Positions 1 through 5,455 of a stretch of DNA of 5,455 bases are shown piece after piece. The position numbers and the translations under genes are program-made. Source of the DNA: an uncultured bacterium (GTDB lineage Bacteria; Omnitrophota; Gorgyraeia; Gorgyraeales; Gorgyraeaceae); the NCBI GenBank assembly GCA_913009675.1, contig CAJVXD010000099.1:1-5455 (forward strand). Reading direction: 5' to 3'. Below the pieces are notes generated by a model. That model did no database searches, was not told the DNA's origin, and saw nothing but the letters and a program-made list of their open reading frames with translations. Every line of letters starts with the position of its first letter. The stretch's first letter is position 1.

Positions 1-112
1 AAGCGTACACAGATAACGCACATTACGATGACGGGTGTGCGGCTGAGAGTGACGTCTCGAGATATTGGGAGTGAGGGGTTCGTGGCGCTTGTTTTGGTTT
101 TTTTTTTTTTTT
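1..112. other. Non-genomic contig end: unassignable sequence plus T-run
   Basis: No coding signal or recognisable element is visible in 1-97. A run of 15 T follows at 98-112 and abuts a complete P5 adapter. Read on the opposite strand, the order is insert, adapter, A-run, then random-looking sequence. That is what a sequencer reports when a read runs off the end of a short library molecule. I infer that this is base-calling noise and not DNA of the organism, though a true origin for 1-97 cannot be excluded from sequence alone. It should be trimmed. Confidence 0.85.
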
Positions 113-170
113 AATGATACGGCGACCACCGAGATCTACACTCTTTCCCTACACGACGCTCTTCCGATCT
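113..170 (+). other. Illumina P5 / TruSeq universal adapter (contaminant)
   Basis: All 58 bases match, from memory, the Illumina TruSeq universal adapter, starting AATGATACGGCGACC and ending GACGCTCTTCCGATCT. It is in the outward library orientation, so the first insert base is 171. Translated in the uvrC frame it gives the peptide MIRRPPRSTLFPYTTLFRS, a well-known adapter-derived artefact at the start of many database proteins. The ATG at 114 lies inside the adapter and is not a gene start. Confidence 0.98.
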
Positions 171-428
171 GACCTTATTATAATAGATGGCGGCAAAGGC
201 CATTTACAGGCAGCATATAAGGTGCTGGTGAAGCTGAACCTAAGGCATGTCCCTATAATATCCATCGCAAAGAAGGAAGAGAAGATATATACGCTGGGGA
301 CCAAAGGGCCCCTGGATGTAAATCGAGATTCGCAGATAGTACATTTTATACAACATATACGTGACGAGGCCCACAGGTTCGCATTGAAGTATCACCGTAA
401 ACTGAGGAAGATAAGCTATAAGTTGTAA
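171..428 (+). CDS. uvrC: UvrC excinuclease subunit, C-terminal fragment, 5' cut by adapter
   Basis: UvrC is the nuclease of UvrABC nucleotide excision repair. Its C-terminal RNase H-like domain makes the 5' incision. Only the last 85 codons are present, because the upstream part is replaced by adapter at 171. The visible residues are typical: IIIDGGKG (fragment residues 3-10), whose Asp6 at 186-188 matches a catalytic Asp, and HFIQHIRDEAHRFALKYHR (58-76), whose His68 at 372-374 matches the catalytic His of the D-D-H set. The first Asp of the set lies in the missing part. In most UvrC proteins a helix-hairpin-helix DNA-binding domain follows this point. Here the frame stops straight after HRKLRK, and the last five codons (ISYKL) plus the TAA lie in the left arm of an intergenic repeat. 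The family call is secure. Whether the short C-terminus is functional is unknown. Confidence 0.93.
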   Translation, partial: DLIIIDGGKGHLQAAYKVLVKLNLRHVPIISIAKKEEKIYTLGTKGPLDVNRDSQIVHFIQHIRDEAHRFALKYHRKLRKISYKL

Positions 429-507
429 GCTATAAGAGAAGAAGCCGCAAAAGATAAAAATTGAAAGTTTTTTTATTTTTTGCTTAAAGCTTATGGCTTA
501 CAGCTTA
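412..507. repeat. Heptad inverted repeat, copy 1 (uvrC-ogt junction)
   Basis: The left arm 412-436 and right arm 483-507 are imperfect reverse complements, with 20 of 25 positions pairing. The central spacer is about 46 bases, A-rich then T-rich. The left arm is built of 7-base units AGCTATA, AGTTGTA, AGCTATA, variants of AGCTNTA. TAA occurs at 412, 419, 426 and 433, covering all three forward frames. TTA (TAA on the other strand) occurs at 484, 491, 498 and 505. The TAA at 426 is the uvrC stop. This is the most diverged of the three copies. A T-run at 468-480 precedes the right arm, so this does not look like a standard intrinsic terminator. Confidence 0.88.
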
Positions 508-517
508 AAAACTATTT

Positions 518-796
518 ATGAAACCATTGACTTTATTTCAGAAAAAGGTATATACTGTGGTAAAGAAAATACCACGCGGCGAGACACGAAGTTATGCATG
601 GGTGGCGCAGGAGATTGGGAAACCCGGGGTTGTAAGGGCAGTTGGTACAGCGTTAAGAAAGAATCCCTTTGCTATTATTGTGCCCTGCCACAGGGTCATA
701 CATTCCGACGGGACTTTAGGGAAATATGCATTTGGTGCGGATTTGAAGGAAAAATTGCTGGAGATAGAAGGTAGAATCACAAAAGACAAGAAATAA
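518..796 (+). CDS. ogt: O6-alkylguanine-DNA alkyltransferase, catalytic domain only
   Basis: This family repairs O6-alkylguanine by transferring the alkyl group irreversibly to its own cysteine. The 92-residue product has the family signature: PRGETRSYAWVA (19-30), the helix-turn-helix segment RAVGTALRKNP (40-50) with the base-flipping Arg40 and Asn49, the active-site IVPCHRVI (54-61) with acceptor Cys57, and GTLGKY (65-70). The Cys separates it from alkyltransferase-like proteins, which have Trp there. Typical Ogt/MGMT proteins are about 160-200 residues. This one lacks the whole N-terminal domain, as some stand-alone forms do. An in-frame TAA at 506-508, inside the repeat, means no earlier start is possible, so ATG 518 is the first available one. 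No Shine-Dalgarno site is visible. It follows uvrC, so two DNA-repair genes are adjacent. The symbol is a family-level choice. Confidence 0.9.
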   Translation: MKPLTLFQKKVYTVVKKIPRGETRSYAWVAQEIGKPGVVRAVGTALRKNPFAIIVPCHRVIHSDGTLGKYAFGADLKEKLLEIEGRITKDKK

Positions 797-836
797 CTCC
801 ACACTTTTATGTGTGTCAGGAAAGTGTGAAGTTATT
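792..836 (+). other. Strong hairpin between ogt and prfB
   Basis: Arms 792-807 and 821-836 pair at 15 of 16 positions around a 13-base loop. The left arm begins within the last ogt codons and stop, and the right arm ends 15 bases before the chosen prfB start. It is unrelated in sequence to the heptad repeats. Only four T follow (842-845), six bases after the stem, so it is a poor intrinsic terminator. It may instead attenuate transcription, protect the ogt 3' end or be an RNA-processing site; these roles are inference. The structure overlaps the GTG at 813, which argues against that codon as the prfB start. Confidence 0.7.
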
Positions 837-851
837 CGAGATTTTGCTATT

Positions 852-1949
852 ATGTTGCTCGAGATTAAGTCAAGACTAAAGGAATTGTATAAAAAACTAT
901 CAGGGCTTCGAGATTACCTGGATATTGAAAAGAACAAAACCGTACTCAAAGAACTCGAGGGAAAGATGACAAGTTCTGGTTTTTGGGATAATCAGGAAAA
1001 GGCACGTTCGGTTATTAAGGAATTAAAAAACATCAGGGCGATCGTTGATCCTTTCTTTGAATGCACAAAAGAATTTGATGAATTAAACGAACTTATTATA
1101 CTTGTTGACGAAGACGATCAGGATTCCATAAAGGAAATAACGGAATTAGTGTGTAGATTAGAAAAAAATATCGATTCTCTCGAATTTAAAAGTCTTATGT
1201 CCGGTAGGCTTGATAGAAGTAACGCCATCCTGAGTATCCATGCAGGTGCAGGAGGTACAGAGTCTTGTGATTGGGCGAGTATGCTCTTGAGGATGTATTC
1301 TATGTGGGCCGATAAAAATAGCTACAAGACGGAGATAATAGATATCTTAACGGGGGAAGAGGCAGGGGTAAAAAGTGCGGTCGTGATTATAACAGGCCCT
1401 TTTGCATACGGATATCTTAAGTCAGAAAGAGGGGTGCACCGATTGGTAAGGATATCACCTTTTGATGCCAACAGAAGGCGTCACACCTCTTTTGCCTCTG
1501 TAGATATCATAGCAGAGGTCGAAGATGACGCAGAGATAGATATAAAGGAATCTGAGCTCCGTATTGATACCTATCGTTCAAGCGGTGCAGGAGGTCAACA
1601 CGTAAATGTTACGGACTCCGCGGTCAGGATTACCCATCTCCCAACAGGCATTGTAGTCCAGTGCCAGAATGAACGCTCGCAGCATAAGAATAAGGCGACC
1701 GCGATGAAGGTCTTAAAGGCCAGGCTTTATGAATTAAGATTGGAAGAGAAAAAGAAAGAGATGGAGGCCGAATATGCGAAGAAGCGAAAGATAGAATGGG
1801 GGAGTCAGATCCGCTCGTACGTTATGCATCCCTATTCTATGGTAAAGGATCACAGGACAGGTTATGAGACGTCGAATGTAGGTGCTGTAATGGATGGTGC
1901 CCTGGATGGATTTATAGAGGCATTTTTGAAGCAGAAACCGAGAAAATAG
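852..1949 (+). CDS. prfB: Peptide chain release factor 2
   Basis: RF2 recognises UGA and UAA stop codons on the ribosome and triggers release of the finished protein. The 365-residue product has an N-terminal helical domain (about 1-110), the RF2 stop-recognition tripeptide SPF at 202-204, which separates it from RF1, and the catalytic GGQ at 247-249 within SSGAGGQHVN. Residue 243, next to the active loop, is Ser where E. coli K-12 has Thr246. The frame can be extended to a GTG at 813, but ATG 852 gives the same length as E. coli RF2 and starts with the expected sequence, so I chose it. No Shine-Dalgarno site is seen at either start. At the place where many prfB genes have an in-frame UGA and a +1 frameshift, this gene reads Tyr-Leu-Asp (codons 22-24; CTG GAT at 918-923) without interruption. 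The TAG stop lies at the edge of heptad repeat copy 2. Confidence 0.97.
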   Translation: MLLEIKSRLKELYKKLSGLRDYLDIEKNKTVLKELEGKMTSSGFWDNQEKARSVIKELKNIRAIVDPFFECTKEFDELNELIILVDEDDQDSIKEITELVCRLEKNIDSLEFKSLMSGRLDRSNAILSIHAGAGGTESCDWASMLLRMYSMWADKNSYKTEIIDILTGEEAGVKSAVVIITGPFAYGYLKSERGVHRLVRISPFDANRRRHTSFASVDIIAEVEDDAEIDIKESELRIDTYRSSGAGGQHVNVTDSAVRITHLPTGIVVQCQNERSQHKNKATAMKVLKARLYELRLEEKKKEMEAEYAKKRKIEWGSQIRSYVMHPYSMVKDHRTGYETSNVGAVMDGALDGFIEAFLKQKPRK

Positions 1950-2013
1950 CTGTAAGCTTTAAGCTATAAGAAAAGTAGGAAAGCTTATTACTTACAGCTT
2001 ACAGCTTAAAGCT
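1948..2013. repeat. Heptad inverted repeat, copy 2 (prfB-secA junction)
   Basis: The left arm 1948-1970 consists of AGCTGTA, AGCTTTA, AGCTATA, AG. The right arm 1991-2013 is its reverse complement at 20 of 23 positions, with a 20-base spacer. TAA occurs at 1953, 1960 and 1967, one in each forward frame. TTA occurs at 1992, 1999 and 2006, one stop in each reverse frame. The prfB TAG overlaps the first bases of the left arm, and the right arm ends seven bases before the secA ATG. No T-run follows, so it is not an obvious terminator. It fills essentially the whole gap between the two genes. Confidence 0.93.
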
Positions 2014-2020
2014 GACTAAT

Positions 2021-4789
2021 ATGTTTAGATGGGTATTAAATAAAATCATAGGATCGCAGAATCAGAGGGAGCTTAAGAAACTCCGGCCTCTGGTGGAAAA
2101 GATTAATTCGTTTGAACCTGGGATGCGGAAACTTAGTGATGATGAGTTGCGCCGGAAAACAGATGAATTCAGGGAACGTCTTTCTGAAGGTGAAAGACTC
2201 GACGAGGTATTACCTGAGGCATTTGCAGCGGTGCGCGAGGCAGCACAACGCACAATAGGTATGAGGCATTTTGATGTACAGCTGATAGGCGGGGTTGTGC
2301 TTCATCAGGGAAAGATCGCTGAGATGGCGACAGGAGAGGGGAAGACACTTGTAGCGACGTTGGCTGCCTATCTGAATGCCTTGACGGGAAAAGGGGTCCA
2401 CATCATAACTGTAAATGATTACCTGGCGCGAAGGGATAAAGACTGGATGACCCCGATTTATGAATTTCTGGGGCTTACGGTAGGGGTGATTCAGCATGAC
2501 ATGGGGCCAGAATTGCGGCAGATGGCCTATAATAGCGATATTACTTACGGTACAAATAACGAATTTGGTTTTGATTATCTGCGGGACAACATGGTCGTGC
2601 AGAAGGAAGACATGGCCCAGCGTGGGTTAAATTATGCAATAGTTGACGAGGTGGACAGTATCCTTATCGATGAGGCCCGCACACCTCTTATTATTTCAGG
2701 GCCATCCGAAGAGTCTACGGATAAATATTATATATGCAATAAGATTGTCCCAGGTCTGAAGGGGAGGATAATCCTGGAAAAGGATGAGATAGATGCAAAA
2801 TTTAAAGGCATCGATCTTTCAAAGGGCTATGATTATATTATAGACGAAAAGGCACATACAGCACATCTAACAGAAGACGGCGAGACCAAGGCTGCACAGA
2901 TGCTTGGCATAGAGAATATGCATGATGTAAATACGATGGAGTACCGCCATCATATCATACAGGCCCTCAAGGCGCATAATCTCTTTGAGAGGGATGTGGA
3001 TTATGTCGTAAAGGAAGGCGAGGTATTGATTGTGGACGAGTTCACAGGCCGCCTTATGCCCGGGAGACGCTGGTCAGACGGCCTTCATCAGGCAATAGAG
3101 GCAAAAGAAGGCCTTAAGATAGAAAGGGAAAATCAGACGCTCGCCACTATTACATTCCAGAATTATTTCAAGATGTATAAGAAACTGGCCGGGATGACGG
3201 GTACTGCAATAACAGAGGCCCAGGAATTCAGCCATATCTATAAAGTCGATACAGTGGTTATTCCGACAAACAGGCCTTTGATAAGGACGAATTATCCCGA
3301 TGTAATCTATAAAACAGAAAAAGAAAAGTTTAAGGCTGCGTGTAATGAGATCGAAAACCTATATAGGAAAGGAAGACCTGTTCTTGTGGGTACCATCTCC
3401 ATTGAAAAATCAGAACGGCTGGCTTCACTTTTAAAGAGGTGTGGGGTACCGCATAATGTATTGAATGCAAAATACCACGAGATGGAGGCAACTATTATAG
3501 CGCAGGCAGGCCGGCTGGGTGCAGTGACTATTGCAACCAATATGGCCGGCCGTGGGACAGATATCTTGCTTGGTGGGAATCCAGAATCTATGGTGAATGA
3601 CTGGTTGAAGGCAAAAGGCCTTGGGCCTAAGAATATTACCGAGGAGGAATACAAGAGATTACTCGATGAGGCCAGAGAGCGGGTGAAAGACGAACACGAA
3701 AAGGTCGTCCAGCTTGGCGGCCTTCATGTTATGGGTACAGAGCGCCACGAGTCGCGGCGTATAGACAATCAGTTACGCGGACGTTCGGGCAGGCAGGGAG
3801 ACCCTGGTTCTTCAGGGTTTTACATATCGCTCGGCGATGATTTAATGCGGCTTTTCGGTTCCAGCAGGATTTCAGATATCTACGACAGACTCGGTATAGA
3901 AGAAGGGCAGGATATCCAGCACCCACTTATATCGAGGGCCATTGAGGTGGCACAGAAAAGGGTAGAGCAGCATAATTTTGAGATACGCAAACACGTTCTG
4001 GAATATGACAATGTAATGAATAAACAGAGAGAAGTCATATACGAAGAGAGAAAGAAGATTTTACTCGGAGATAATATAAAGGGGCATATCTATGATATCA
4101 TAGAAGAGGCCATAGATGATGCGATAGAGCTGTATCTTAATCCAGATGTCCATAAGGCTGATTGGAAATATCTCGAGTTTAATGAGTGGTTCTGGTCAAA
4201 ATTTAATATACGATTTCAAGATTTAGAGGACAGGGTAGAAGGCAAGGATAGAGACCAGCTCCTTGAGGAATTTGTTAGCGCAGTGAAGGCCAGCTACGAA
4301 GAAAAAGAAAAAAAGATGGGTACGGATTTACTGAGGCACATTGAAAAGATGATTATGCTTCAGGTCATCGATACGAAATGGAAAGATCATTTGTATGCGA
4401 TGGATAATCTGAGAGAGGGTATTGGTCTTAGGGCATATGGTCAGCGGGACCCCCTAGTGGAATACCAACATGAAGGCTATGATATGTTCAGGGCCATGAT
4501 AGGTTCTATCAAGGATGAGACCATAGAGTTTTTATTCAAGGTTCAGGCTGCGCATGAAGAGAAAATGCTGAGGGGGGTCTTTCAGTCACTACCGCAGGAA
4601 TTTGTGCATAGTGAGGCAACCCCTATGTCAGGGATCCCTACGCCTTCTCGCGAAGGTGGGCAGATGGAAAACGATTTGCCCCAGCCAGATACGCCCCAGC
4701 AATACAGACGGACAGGGCCCAAGGTTGGACGAAATGACCCCTGTCCATGCGGCAGCGGTAAAAAGTATAAGAAATGTTGCGGGAAATAA
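2021..4789 (+). CDS. secA: Protein translocase subunit SecA, ATPase motor
   Basis: SecA binds preproteins and drives them through the SecYEG channel by ATP hydrolysis at the inner face of the cytoplasmic membrane. The 922-residue product is complete; E. coli SecA has 901. Visible motifs in order: Walker A MATGEGKT (102-109), Walker B/DEAD-like VDEVD (208-212) followed by [15 protein letters not shown], the preprotein cross-linking domain (about 220-370) ending in the conserved [17 protein letters not shown] (338-354), AGMTGTA (390-396), and the second nucleotide-binding fold with [11 protein letters not shown] (510-520) and [13 protein letters not shown] (584-596). The scaffold and wing region is followed by a Pro/Gln-rich linker and a zinc-binding tail with Cys908, Cys910, Cys919 and Cys920 (CxC-x8-CC). 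That tail contacts SecB or the ribosome in characterised species. The start has no clear Shine-Dalgarno site and lies seven bases after heptad repeat copy 2. No frameshift or missing motif is seen. Confidence 0.99.
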   Translation: MFRWVLNKIIGSQNQRELKKLRPLVEKINSFEPGMRKLSDDELRRKTDEFRERLSEGERLDEVLPEAFAAVREAAQRTIGMRHFDVQLIGGVVLHQGKIAEMATGEGKTLVATLAAYLNALTGKGVHIITVNDYLARRDKDWMTPIYEFLGLTVGVIQHDMGPELRQMAYNSDITYGTNNEFGFDYLRDNMVVQKEDMAQRGLNYAIVDEVDSILIDEARTPLIISGPSEESTDKYYICNKIVPGLKGRIILEKDEIDAKFKGIDLSKGYDYIIDEKAHTAHLTEDGETKAAQMLGIENMHDVNTMEYRHHIIQALKAHNLFERDVDYVVKEGEVLIVDEFTGRLMPGRRWSDGLHQAIEAKEGLKIERENQTLATITFQNYFKMYKKLAGMTGTAITEAQEFSHIYKVDTVVIPTNRPLIRTNYPDVIYKTEKEKFKAACNEIENLYRKGRPVLVGTISIEKSERLASLLKRCGVPHNVLNAKYHEMEATIIAQAGRLGAVTIATNMAGRGTDILLGGNPESMVNDWLKAKGLGPKNITEEEYKRLLDEARERVKDEHEKVVQLGGLHVMGTERHESRRIDNQLRGRSGRQGDPGSSGFYISLGDDLMRLFGSSRISDIYDRLGIEEGQDIQHPLISRAIEVAQKRVEQHNFEIRKHVLEYDNVMNKQREVIYEERKKILLGDNIKGHIYDIIEEAIDDAIELYLNPDVHKADWKYLEFNEWFWSKFNIRFQDLEDRVEGKDRDQLLEEFVSAVKASYEEKEKKMGTDLLRHIEKMIMLQVIDTKWKDHLYAMDNLREGIGLRAYGQRDPLVEYQHEGYDMFRAMIGSIKDETIEFLFKVQAAHEEKMLRGVFQSLPQEFVHSEATPMSGIPTPSREGGQMENDLPQPDTPQQYRRTGPKVGRNDPCPCGSGKKYKKCCGK

Positions 4790-4792
4790 TTC

Positions 4793-4879
4793 AGCTATAA
4801 GCTGTAAGCTTTAAGCTATAAGTAAAGACTAAAAACAAGGATTTTTTTAGCTCTGGCTTAAGGCTTACAGCTTATAGCT
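4793..4879. repeat. Heptad inverted repeat, copy 3 (secA-lnt junction)
   Basis: This is the longest and best-preserved copy. The left arm 4793-4822 is four units AGCTATA, AGCTGTA, AGCTTTA, AGCTATA, plus AG. The right arm 4849-4879 is its reverse complement with few mismatches, and the outer 17 positions pair perfectly. The spacer is 26 bases and ends in seven T (4842-4848). TAA occurs at 4798, 4805, 4812 and 4819, covering all three forward frames. TTA at 4858, 4865 and 4872 covers all reverse frames. It begins three bases after the secA stop codon and ends six bases before the lnt ATG. Confidence 0.94.
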
Positions 4880-4885
4880 CGATAT

Positions 4886-5319
4886 ATGTTACTTTCAATA
4901 ATCTCAGCGACCTTACTCATTCTCACCTTCCCAAATTTCAACCAAAGCTATCTTGCCTTTATAGGTTTTGTACCGCTTCTGCTGGGTCTCCACAATAAGT
5001 CCCCGAGAAAGGCGTTTTTGATTTCCTATGTCTGTGGATTTTTATTTTATTTAGGGGTCCTTTATTGGCTTTATCACGTGACTATCGTCGGCTTGATCGT
5101 TCTTTGTCTCTATCTTGCTATGTATTTCGGGATCTTTGGCTTTGTGTTTTCAGCCATCGAGTCCTTATTTATCACCCGCTACCGATTCTTTATCATCCCC
5201 TTTGTCTGGGTCTTTTTAGAGTATATCCAGGCACATCTCTTCACTGGTTTTGGATGGAGCCTGTTGGGTTATTCGCAGTATAGAAATGTACCGTTTATCC
5301 AAATCGCAGATTTTTCCGG
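4886..5319 (+). CDS. lnt: Apolipoprotein N-acyltransferase, N-terminal part, 3' cut by adapter
   Basis: Lnt adds the third acyl chain to the N-terminal cysteine of lipoproteins at the outer face of the inner membrane. It is the last lipoprotein maturation step in diderm bacteria. About 145 residues are present, all from the membrane domain. Several hydrophobic helices are visible (roughly 3-14, 21-35, 43-63, 66-95, 98-113). They are followed by the conserved segment WVFLEYIQAHLFTGFGW (108-124), LLGYSQYRN and PFIQIADFSG, which resembles the loop preceding the nitrilase-like domain. That domain and its Glu-Lys-Cys triad lie beyond the contig. From 5320 the frame runs into adapter and would add a false tail, RKSTRLNSSH and onward, so the stop at 5384-5386 is not real. 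ATG 4886 follows the repeat by six bases without a visible Shine-Dalgarno site. Following secA, it fits an export and envelope theme. Confidence 0.92.
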
Positions 5320-5385
5320 AGATCGGAAGAGCACACGTCTGAACTCCAGTCACACTGATATATCTCGTATGCCGTCTTCTGCTTG
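5320..5385 (+). other. Illumina TruSeq indexed (P7) adapter (contaminant)
   Basis: The segment starts AGATCGGAAGAGCACACGTC and ends ATCTCGTATGCCGTCTTCTG plus CTTG, the complete indexed TruSeq adapter. The index is ACTGATAT at 5354-5361, which I recall as TruSeq LT index 25. Base 5320 is the A-tailing base, so the last safe genomic base is 5319. Forward translation gives the familiar false tail RKSTRLNSSH...ISRMPSSA. Reverse translation gives the equally familiar FFFSSRRRHTR. Confidence 0.98.
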
Positions 5386-5455
5386 AAAAAAAAAATACAT
5401 CCAACGGTAGTTTGACGCGCAAAACTTGAACTATACTTCCTCTCCTTCTATCTAC
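5386..5455. other. Non-genomic contig end: A-run plus unassignable sequence
   Basis: Ten A (5386-5395) follow the end of the P7 adapter directly, then 60 bases without any recognisable signal. This mirrors the left end and fits a read continuing past the end of its template. It should be trimmed with the adapter. Confidence 0.85.

Noticed and set aside
114..170. Apparent N-terminus and ATG start of the uvrC reading frame
   Set aside because: It is encoded entirely by the P5 adapter; the true uvrC start is missing from the contig.
461..489. Possible promoter with TTGAAA (461-466) and TTAAAG (484-489) before ogt
   Set aside because: The spacing is right but the -10 match is poor, and the site falls in low-complexity A/T spacer and repeat sequence.
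412..507. CRISPR array or tandem repeat locus
   Set aside because: Units are only 7 bases, contiguous and arranged as inverted arms; there are no unique spacers of regular length and no cas genes.
493..774. Forward open frame overlapping ogt, starting MAYSLKT
   Set aside because: It is a shifted frame of ogt, starts inside the repeat and shows no family motif, while the 518-796 frame has the full alkyltransferase signature.
813..851. GTG start giving a 13-residue longer RF2
   Set aside because: The extension matches nothing in the family and lies in a strong hairpin; ATG 852 gives the standard 365-residue length and expected N-terminus.
3307..3654. Reverse-strand open frame of 115 codons within secA
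   Set aside because: It is antisense to conserved SecA motifs, has no recognisable domain and no start context.
4793..4879. Intrinsic terminator after secA
   Set aside because: The T-run (4842-4848) lies in the loop and not after the stem, and the sequence after the stem lacks a U-tract.
5216..5422. Reverse-strand open frame containing FFFSSRRRHTR
   Set aside because: Its recognisable part is the reverse translation of the P7 adapter and the rest is antisense to lnt.

Overview
This is a short assembled contig from a bacterial (probably metagenomic) genome, and both of its ends are sequencing artefact. Positions 1-170 hold unassignable sequence, a T-run and a complete Illumina P5/TruSeq universal adapter. 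Positions 5320-5455 hold a complete TruSeq indexed (P7) adapter, an A-run and more unassignable sequence. Only about 171-5319 can be treated as genome. Both outer genes are cut at the adapter junctions.

The genomic part carries five genes, all on the + strand: the 3' end of uvrC (nucleotide excision repair nuclease), a very short ogt-type O6-alkylguanine-DNA alkyltransferase, prfB (release factor 2), secA (preprotein translocase ATPase) and the 5' part of lnt (apolipoprotein N-acyltransferase). The first two genes repair DNA. prfB ends translation at UGA/UAA. secA pushes preproteins through SecYEG, and lnt completes the acylation of exported lipoproteins, so secA and lnt form a small export and envelope group. 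The presence of lnt suggests a diderm (Gram-negative-type) envelope. By eye the G+C content is moderate, roughly the low 40s percent. The gene set and style would fit an uncultivated lineage such as Omnitrophota/PVC relatives, but that is a weak inference and no marker here proves it.

The most interesting structure is intergenic. Three of the four gene junctions (uvrC-ogt, prfB-secA, secA-lnt) are filled by copies of one imperfect inverted repeat whose arms are tandem 7-base units of the form AGCTNTA. Each unit junction carries TAA. Because 7 is not a multiple of 3, each left arm puts stops in all three forward frames and each right arm puts stops in all three reverse frames. The uvrC reading frame ends inside such an arm, its last five codons come from the repeat, and the usual C-terminal helix-hairpin-helix domain is missing. 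The right arms finish 6-10 bases before the next start codon, where a Shine-Dalgarno site would normally lie. The fourth junction (ogt-prfB) has an unrelated 16-bp hairpin.

prfB is a single uninterrupted frame without the programmed frameshift found in many bacteria. None of the four visible starts has a recognisable Shine-Dalgarno sequence. I see no RNA genes, CRISPR arrays, transposase genes or convincing promoters. I do not see a clearly new protein system; the heptad inverted-repeat family is the best candidate for something undescribed.
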